Assembly (NCBI RefSeq): GCF_024347655.1
Contig: NZ_AP025515.1
Coordinates: 248,001-312,000, forward strand
Source of the DNA: Vibrio toranzoniae
Lineage (GTDB): Bacteria; Pseudomonadota; Gammaproteobacteria; Enterobacterales; Vibrionaceae
DNA: 64,000 nt
Direction of reading: 5' to 3'
Every line of letters begins with the position of its first letter. Position 1 is the first letter of the stretch. Shown in pieces: positions 28,601-37,600 of the stretch. Both the position numbers and the translations under genes were made by a program. The notes beneath the pieces were generated by a model. It did no database searches. It was not told the origin of the DNA and worked only from the letters and a program-made list of their open reading frames with translations.

Positions 28601-31600
28601 GGAGCATCGTTAACAGGCAGAACATCAATGCTTGCAGTGGTTGTTGCAGTTGCGCCATCTTCATCAGTAACAACAACATCAAGGCTGACATCGCCGTCGA
28701 AGTTCGCGTTTGGTGCGAAGCTAAATGTGCCGTCACCGTTGTCAGTGAAAATACCGTCTGAGCCGACATAGTTAACGCTATCAATCGCCACTTCGCCTTC
28801 GATATCAGAAGCGTTCGCCAACAATTGCTCTGCACTAATAGTAATAACTTCATCTTCGCTGACTGAGTAACTGGTTGAACCGGCGATTGGTGGATCGTTA
28901 ACCTCAAGAACGGTAATACCTGCGGTGGTCGCTTCGGTTGCACCCTCTTCATCAGTAACAACAACATCTAGGCTAACTTCGCCGTTGAAGTTTGCGTTTG
29001 GTGAGAAGGTGTAAGTGCCGTCGCCGTTATCCTCAAACACACCATCAGCGCCCGAGTAAGTCACGCTATCGACTGCCACTTCCCCTTCAATATCTGAAGA
29101 GTTGGCTAATAGCTGTTCATTACTGATGGTGATGGAGTTGTCTTCATGAACGGTGTAAGACGTGCTACCCGCAACCGGTGGATCATTCTCTGGCGTCACG
29201 CTCACATCAATGTTGGCTTGAACCGTATCGGTACCATCTGACACATCAAAGTTGAAGTTCACATCACCATTGAAGTTTTCGTTTGGCGCAAAGCTGTAGC
29301 TTCCGTCGCCATTATCAGTAAGAACACCGTCCGCACCTGTGTAAGTCACGCCTTCAACCGATAGCTCATCCCCATCAATGTCAGTCGCACCGGTTAACAA
29401 GTCTTCATCGGTAAAGTTCAAGATACCATCTTCACCAATGCTGAACGTTTGATCTTGTGGCTGTGGTAAATCGTTAACTGGATTCACGGTTAGGTCAGCG
29501 GTCGTGACAAGCGTATCTGTACCGTCGTTGATGTCGAACACAAGGTCAATATCACCATTGAAGTTCGCATCAGGCGTAATGGTAAAGCTACCGTCATCGT
29601 TGGCGGTCACCGTTGCATCACCACCAACGGTTAAGTTAGCCGCTGTTAGATCATCCCCTTCGATATCACTAGCTTGAGCAAGTAATTGCTCTTGGCTTAA
29701 GGTGATCGACCCGTCTTCTTCAACACTATATGCCAAGTCACCAGACACTGGTACATCATTGATAGGAAGAACATCAACCGTAATGTAGGTATCAACTTGA
29801 GCACCGTCTTCATCTTGAATGGTCACATCCAACTGCACTTGGCCGTTGAAATTTTCGTTCGGTGCAAAGCTACATGTGCCATCACCATTGATTGAGAAAA
29901 TACCATCTAGGCCGTCGTAGTTGATCTCAACGAGCTCTACGTCACCTTCAATATCAGAAGCATTCAGCAGAACTTGAGATTCGCTGAAAGTCAGTACAGA
30001 ATCTTCATCGATAGTGTATGACGTTGAGCCAGCAACAGGCGGATCATTGACTTCAAGAACAGTAATACCTGCGGTGGTCGCTTCAATCGCATTGTCTTCA
30101 TCGACAATAACTATATCTAAGCTAATTTCACCGTTGAAGTTTTCATTTGGAGAGAAGGTGTAGGTACCGTTACCGTTAATTTCAAGCACACCATCGCTAC
30201 CATTGTAGGTCACGCTATCAATCGCGACTTCCCCTTCAATATCTGAAGAGTTCGCAAGCAATTGTTCGTTACTGATTGTGATGGAGTTGTCTTCATGAAC
30301 GGTGTAAGACGTGCTACCCGCAACCGGTGGATCATTCTCTGGCGTCACGCTCACATCAATATTGGCTTGAACCGTATCCGTGCCATCTGACACATCAAAG
30401 CTGAAGTTCACATCACCATTGAAGTTTTCGTTTGGCGCGAAGCTGTATGTGCCATCGCCATTGTCGGTTAGGACACCATCTGCGCCCGTGTAAGTTATAC
30501 CTTCAACACTTAGGTCGTCTCCTTCAATGTCCGTAGCGCCTGTTAATAGGTCTTGGTCATTGAAAGTTAACACGCCATCTTCGCCAACTGTGAATGTCTG
30601 GTCTTGTGCTTCTGGACCATCGTTCACTGGTGAAACCGTTAGCTCTAGGTTGGTAGAGACAACATCATCACCATCCGAAACATCGAAGGTGAAGTTAACA
30701 TCACCGTTGAAGTCAGCATCTGGCGTTAATGTGTACGTACCATCGCCGTTATCCGTGATGGTCACACTGTCATCATCGGTCGCTAAGTTCAGTGCGGTTA
30801 GTTGATCGCCATCTAAATCACGAGCATTAGCCAACAAATCGTCTTGCGTGATGATAATAGAACCGTCTTCTTCAACCGTGGCAGAAACAGGTAATGCTTC
30901 AGGAGCATGCTCAATGTGCACGCCTGTCGCGTTAATGTAGATGGTTTGAGAGACCGTTTCAGAATCATCATTCGATAGCTCTGTTGCGGTTGCGGTTACA
31001 TGAACTTCAAGCTGCTCGTTGAAGTCTTCTGGTAACTGGATTTGTAGTGAATTTTCGATAGCCGTTGTTGGTAAGTTCACTGTACCATCAGGGCCAACCG
31101 TCACTTCACCGCTGTAGATTTGGCTGTTCACTTCACCCACATCGATTGTGAAGTTGAAATCTGCATAGTCAGCATCACCACCACCATACAAATCTTCAAA
31201 TCCGTAAACCAGCTCGCCGTCTTCATTAACCGTCGTGCGAGTATGTTCGATACCATCTTGGTTTAGCTGAGAGCTTGAACCACCATGGAAGATCGCGTCA
31301 CCATTCTGGCCTTGAATCACGGTCTCGGTTCCATCTGCGGCCACAAAGACAAGTTGAGGATCAACCGTATCCATATTCGCAGGCGAACCATCCTCGGCAC
31401 GGAACTCATACTGACCGTCTTGCATTGCATCAAAGTCGTTGTGCTGATGTCCGTTTGGAATCAAAAACAAGTTGAAACTTTCACCTTCTGCAACTTGGAA
31501 GCTGAATTGATCTTGCCCAGGGACAAGGTCACCGCCGCCGCCAACTTCTGATGCGTTCTCGTAAACAACTTCAACACCCGTGATGTTGCCGTCTTCGTCA

Positions 31601-34600
31601 ACTTTGTAGTAACCCGCTGTGTTTTGGTAGCCCGCAGTCTCACCTTCAAACGTTACTGTAATTTCAGTATCGTTGTAACTGGTGATGCCGTTCTCTTGGT
31701 CATTCAGAACACCCTCGTTATCGTATTGAATAACTGAGCCTTCCGGTACACCATCTACGGTTACGGTAAGTGTTTCAGACAAGTCTTGGTCGACAAGTGC
31801 CGCCGCAATATTAAGCTCAACAATACCGCCTGGCTCAACCAGAATTGCTTCATCATCAACGTTAACGCCATCGCCATCCGTAATCACTAAGTCAGGTGCA
31901 TCAGCAACGGCTTCAATGTGAACATTGATGTCTTGTTCAACCTCATCCGTGCCGTCTGTCACCGTAAAGCTGAACTGTAGATCACCACTGAAGTGCTCTT
32001 CAGGAACGAAGCTGAACGTGCCGTCACCATTGTCGGTGACTGTGCCTTCATCGCCAGAGTAATTAATGCTAGTAACGCTTAGGTCGTCGCCGTCAATATC
32101 AATCGCACCACTCAACAGATCTTCTTGAGTGAACAGGATGCTGCCATCCTCTTCAATGTGGTACAGGCCTGGAGCAACAATTGGAGTGTCATTCACCGGA
32201 TTAACGGTCAATGTCATATCATTAGACGTGCTCAGCTCACCGTCACTCACCTCATAAGTGAATGCAATATCACCATTGAAGTTTTCAGAAGGTGTCACTG
32301 TGTACGTGCCATCACCATTGTCTACAATATTGGCGTTCGGATCATTGGTTTCAAGCGAAGTAGCAAACAGCTCATCGCCATCTTGGTCACTCGCGTTCTC
32401 CAACAGCATCTCTTGTGTAACCAGAATTGAACCATCTTCGTCAACATCCGCAACCATTGGAGTTGCTTCTGGCGCATCGTTGACGAATTCAACTTTCAGG
32501 TCGATGTTTGCCGCCACGACATCGGTGCCGTCGCTCACATCAAACGCTAGATCAACATTGCCGAAAAAGCCCTGTTCTGGTGTTAGTGTGTATGTTCCAT
32601 CACCGTTATCTGTGACTTCCACTGTATCGCTTGCGCTAGTCACATTCACAACTGACAGTTCATCACCTTCAACGTCTGTCGCTTGTGCCAGTAACTCAGC
32701 TTCGGTAATAGTAATCGCTTGACCATCTTCCGTAGTGAAAGACATATCAGGCACGTCTGGTGCATCATTGATTGGATTTACGGTTAGATTGAGGTCAGCG
32801 GCAACAGTTTCGATCGCGTCAGTGACATCGTAAGTAAATTCAATTTCACCAAAGAAATCAGCACTTGGTGTAATCGTGAAGCTACCATCTGAGTTTTCTA
32901 CAACAACCGCATTTGGATCGTTGGTCGCAAAATTAACCGCTTCAAGGTTATCGCCATCAACATCGGTTGCATTCGCTAATAGATCCTCTTGAGTGATAGT
33001 GATTGAACCATCTTCATCAACAACGGCTTCAATTGGACCACTAACCTCTGGGCCTTCATTGACAATTTCAACGTCAACTCTTGCTGTGCTTGGTGCGCTT
33101 GCTTGCCCGTCACTAATATCGAAAGTCAGATTCACTTCACCGTAGAAGTCTTCTGCAGGTTCGAAGGTAAAGGTATTATCACCGTTATCCGTTAAGGTAC
33201 CTTGCGTTTGGTCTGCAAGTAATAGGTTTTCAACATGTAGAATGTCACCATCAACATCGGTCGCGCCAGACAATAGGTCTTTCGCTTCGATGATCATAGA
33301 GCCGTTTTCAAGCATTTGGGTGTGCAATGGTTCACCCGGAACCGGCACATCATTGACTGGTACAACCGTTAGGTCTAGATGCGTTGCAACTTCATCAGTA
33401 CCATCAAACACCTTGTAGTCGATGTCGATTTCACCATTGAAGTTTTCATTCGGCATGAAAGTAAACGTACCATCACCGTTATCAACTAGTTCACCGTTGT
33501 CACCACCGTAAGTGATGTCAGAAATAGACAGCGTATCGCCCTCTACATCTGTGGTGTTCGCTAGCAAGTCATCCGCACTGAACGTGATACCTTCATCTTC
33601 ATCTGTCGATAGAACAATTGGGCCTGAAACGATTGGCGCATCATTCACCGACTCGAAGTTGATGTTGATGATGTTGTTGTCTGTCAGCTCACCATCACTA
33701 ACTTGGTAACCAAGTTCGATTTCACCATGGAAGTTTTCATCCGGTGTTACCGTCCAAGTGCCATCACCATTATCGATGAGCGTGGCATGCTCTGAATTTT
33801 CACCCACTAGCTCGAGATTTTGAATATCAAGGTCATCGCCATCAATATCCGATGCTTGCGCCAGTAGTTGCTCTTCGGTAATCACAACCGAAGCAAACTG
33901 AGCAGAACCATCGGTATCGACAGTAATATTCGGAAGTTCAGCCGTTAACTCGATTTCGTTATCACCCGCATGGATATTCAACTCAACCGTTTCGGTGATC
34001 TCTGAGCCATCCACACCAATTGATGTAAACACAGCTGAATCAGGACAAGTTTGTGACACTGTCATGTTTTGAACGACGTAAGTACCATTTCCTTGCACGG
34101 TACCAAGCTCAAAGTAAGACACCGGCTCACTTACCGTAAGCGTATAGTCAGTCTCGTAATTGCTTCGGTCTTCTTTGTGGTAAGTCATCGAATCGATTAA
34201 CTCACCATCATCGTTGAAGGCGCGAATTTCCACTTCAGTAAAGTGACGAGACTCTTCCATGAACCAACCACCCAAACCATCAAGGTGGAAACTGATTTCA
34301 TTGATGTCTTGACCTTCAACCGAAACTGTAAGCTTCTCATCACCACTTAGGCCTTGGCGGTCTGTATCACCAATACCGTGACCAATGTGAGTGTTACCAT
34401 TCCAGGCACCAAGAGGATCATCGTTACTTTGAACGGTTACCGTTAAATCACCATCCGAGAACTCACGAGTGTAAGGGTCGACTTCTGTACCCCAATCGTC
34501 CACGCTCGCGTTATCGTCAAACGTACCGATTTGTGTGGTGTGTGTACCGTTCGCCAGTGCTTCATCATTTGGAATAAAGCGCACTTCTGTGTCGGCAGGA

Positions 34601-37600
34601 ACTTCTTGTCCTACTTCCAGCACCACCCATTCGTCATTTACATTCGCTTCAATGATTCCATTTTCTGGCGCTTGATCTAAACGTAGTGCTGGCTCTTCAC
34701 GAAGTGTCACACCAACTGTTTGGTCTTCTTGCGCTTGGATGAAGATTTCATCGCCCGCTTCCGGTGCATCGTTGACAGGGTTAACCGTCAAGTCGAGTGT
34801 CGTCAGAACTTCATTCTCACCATCACTGATGTTGTATGTGAAGTCCAACTCGCCATTGAAGTTTTCTGTATGCGTAATGGTGAATGAACCATCGTCATTA
34901 GCAACAATTGTCGCGTCAGGATCGTTGGTTTGTAGGTTAGTTGCCGTTAACTCATCACCTTCAACGTCGGTCGCATTCGCAAGTAACTGATCTTGAGTAA
35001 TAGTGATTGAATTATCTTCGTCAACTTCAGCCTGAATACCCGAAGTTTCAGGTCCATCATTCACAGCAATAACATCAATTCCTGCTGTGGTAGTTGCCGT
35101 AGCGCCATCTTCGTCGACGACCACAACATCCAATGAGATGTCACCATCGAAGTTTTCATTTGGCGTGAAGGTGTATGTACCATTACCGTTATCAACAAAC
35201 GAACCATCATCACCAGTGTAACTAACACTTGATAGTGAAACATCGCCTTCAACATCAGAAGAATTCGCTAATAGCTGCTCATCACTGATCGTGATTTGGC
35301 CATCTTCTTGAACTGTGTACGATGTTGAGCCCGCAACTGGCGGATCGTTTTCTGGCGTTACGCTAACATCGATAACCGCAGCCGTTGAATCGGTGCCATC
35401 AGAAACGTCGAATGAGAATTGTACATCACCATTGAAGTTCTCGTTCGGAGCAAAGCTGTATGTGCCGTCGCCATTATCGCTAAGAACACCATCTGCCCCT
35501 GTATAAAGCACGTTTTCAATCGACAGTTCATCACCATCAATATCTGACGTACCTGCAAGCAGGTCAGCATCTGTGAAGAGCAGCGTGCCGTCTTCTTCAA
35601 TCGTGAACTGTTGATCTTGCGCTTGTGGCAAGTCATTAACCGGATTGACGGTAATGTCTAGGCCAACTTGAACTGAACCACCATCGTTATCGATGATATC
35701 GAAGTTCAGGTCTAGATCACCGTTATAGTCGGCGTCTGGTGTAATGGTGTAGCTACCATCGTCGTTTTGTTGGATGGTAGCATTTTCATCAGTAGATAGA
35801 TTGATAGCCTCTAAGTTATCGCTATCGATATCACCCGCTCGTGCTAGCAATTGCTCTTGGCTTAGCGTGATTGAGCTATCTTCGTTAATCGTGTAAGCCA
35901 GATCGCCCGATACTGGCGCATCATTGATTGGCAATACATCAACGTTAATGTGTGTTTCAACCGTTGCGCCATCTTCATCTTGAATGGTCACACCCAGTTG
36001 AACCTGACCATTGAAGTTTTCGTTGGGTGCAAAGCTGCATGTACCATCACCATTTACAGTGAAGATACCGTCAGAGCCATCGTAGTTAATGCCAACGAGC
36101 TCTACATCGCCTTCGACATCCGAAGCATTCACAAGAATCTGAGATTCACTGAACGTCAGAACCGAATCTTCATCAATGGTGTATGACGTTGGACCCGCAA
36201 CAGGTGGATCATTCACTTCTAGAACGGTGATGCCCGCAGTAGTTTCATCAATCGAACCATCTTCATCGGCAACAATAACGTCAAGGCTGATATCACCGCT
36301 GAAGTTTTCGTTAGGAAGGAAGGTATAGCTGCCGTCGCCGTTATCTTGGAACACACCATCTGTGCCGCTGTAAGTTACGCTATCGACCGACACCGCACCT
36401 TCAATATCCGAAGAGTTAGCTAATAATTGCTCATCAGAAATGGTGATCGCATTATCTTCATTGACCATATAAGAAGTAGACCCTGCCACTGCCGGATCAT
36501 TCTCAGGCGTTACGCTCACATCAATGTTTGCACTAACCGTTTCTGTGCCATCAGACACATCGAAACTGAAGTTGACATCACCATTGAAGTTTTCGTTTGG
36601 TGCAAAGGTATAAGTACCATCACCATGGTCGGTCAGTACACCATCACCACCTGTATAGCTAATACCTTCAACGGTTAAGTCATCGCCATCAATATCGGTG
36701 GCACCGGTGAGTAGGTCGGCATCTGTAAATTGCAGCGTACCGTCTTCTTCAATGCTGAATTGTTGGTCTTGAGGAACCGGCAAGTCATTAACTGGGTTAA
36801 CAGTAAGATCGGCGGTTGCTTGAACTGTGTCAGTACCATCAGTGATGTTGAATTGAATATCAATGTCACCATTGAAGTTCGCATCTGGTGTGATGGTGAA
36901 ACTGCCGTCATCGTTAGCTTCAACCGTCGCATCACCACCAACCGTTAAGTCGCTCGCGGTTAGGTCTTCACCTTCAACATCAGACGCTTGAGACAGTAGT
37001 TGTTCTTGGCTCAAGGTAATTGAACCGTCTTCGTTAACGTTGTAAGCCAAATCACCCGATACTGGTGCATCGTTGATTGGCAGAACATCCACGTTGATGA
37101 CCGTATCAACTTCTGCCCCATCTTCATCACGAATAGTTACATCTAACTGAACTTGACCGTTAAAATTCTCATTCGGAGCAAAGCTACAAGTCCCATCACC
37201 ATTGACTGAGAAGATGCCGTCGGGGCCGTCATAGCTAATGCCGACAAGCTCAACATCTCCTTCAACATCAGAAGCATTAAGAAGAACTTGTGACTCACTA
37301 AACGTGAGCACAGAATCTTCATCAATGGTATAAGACGTTGGCCCTGCAACTGGCGGATCGTTCACTTCAAGTACAGTGATACCCGCTGTTGTCGCGTCGG
37401 TCGCACCATCTTCATCAGCAACCACGACATCCAGAGCAATTTCGCCGGTGAAGTTCTCGTTTGGTGAGAAGGTATAAGTACCGTTACCGTTGATTTCAAG
37501 AACACCGTCACTACCTGAATAAGTCACGCTGTCTATTGATACATCACCTTCAATATCTGAAGATGTTGCCAATAGCTGTGCATCAGAAATGGTAATCGAG

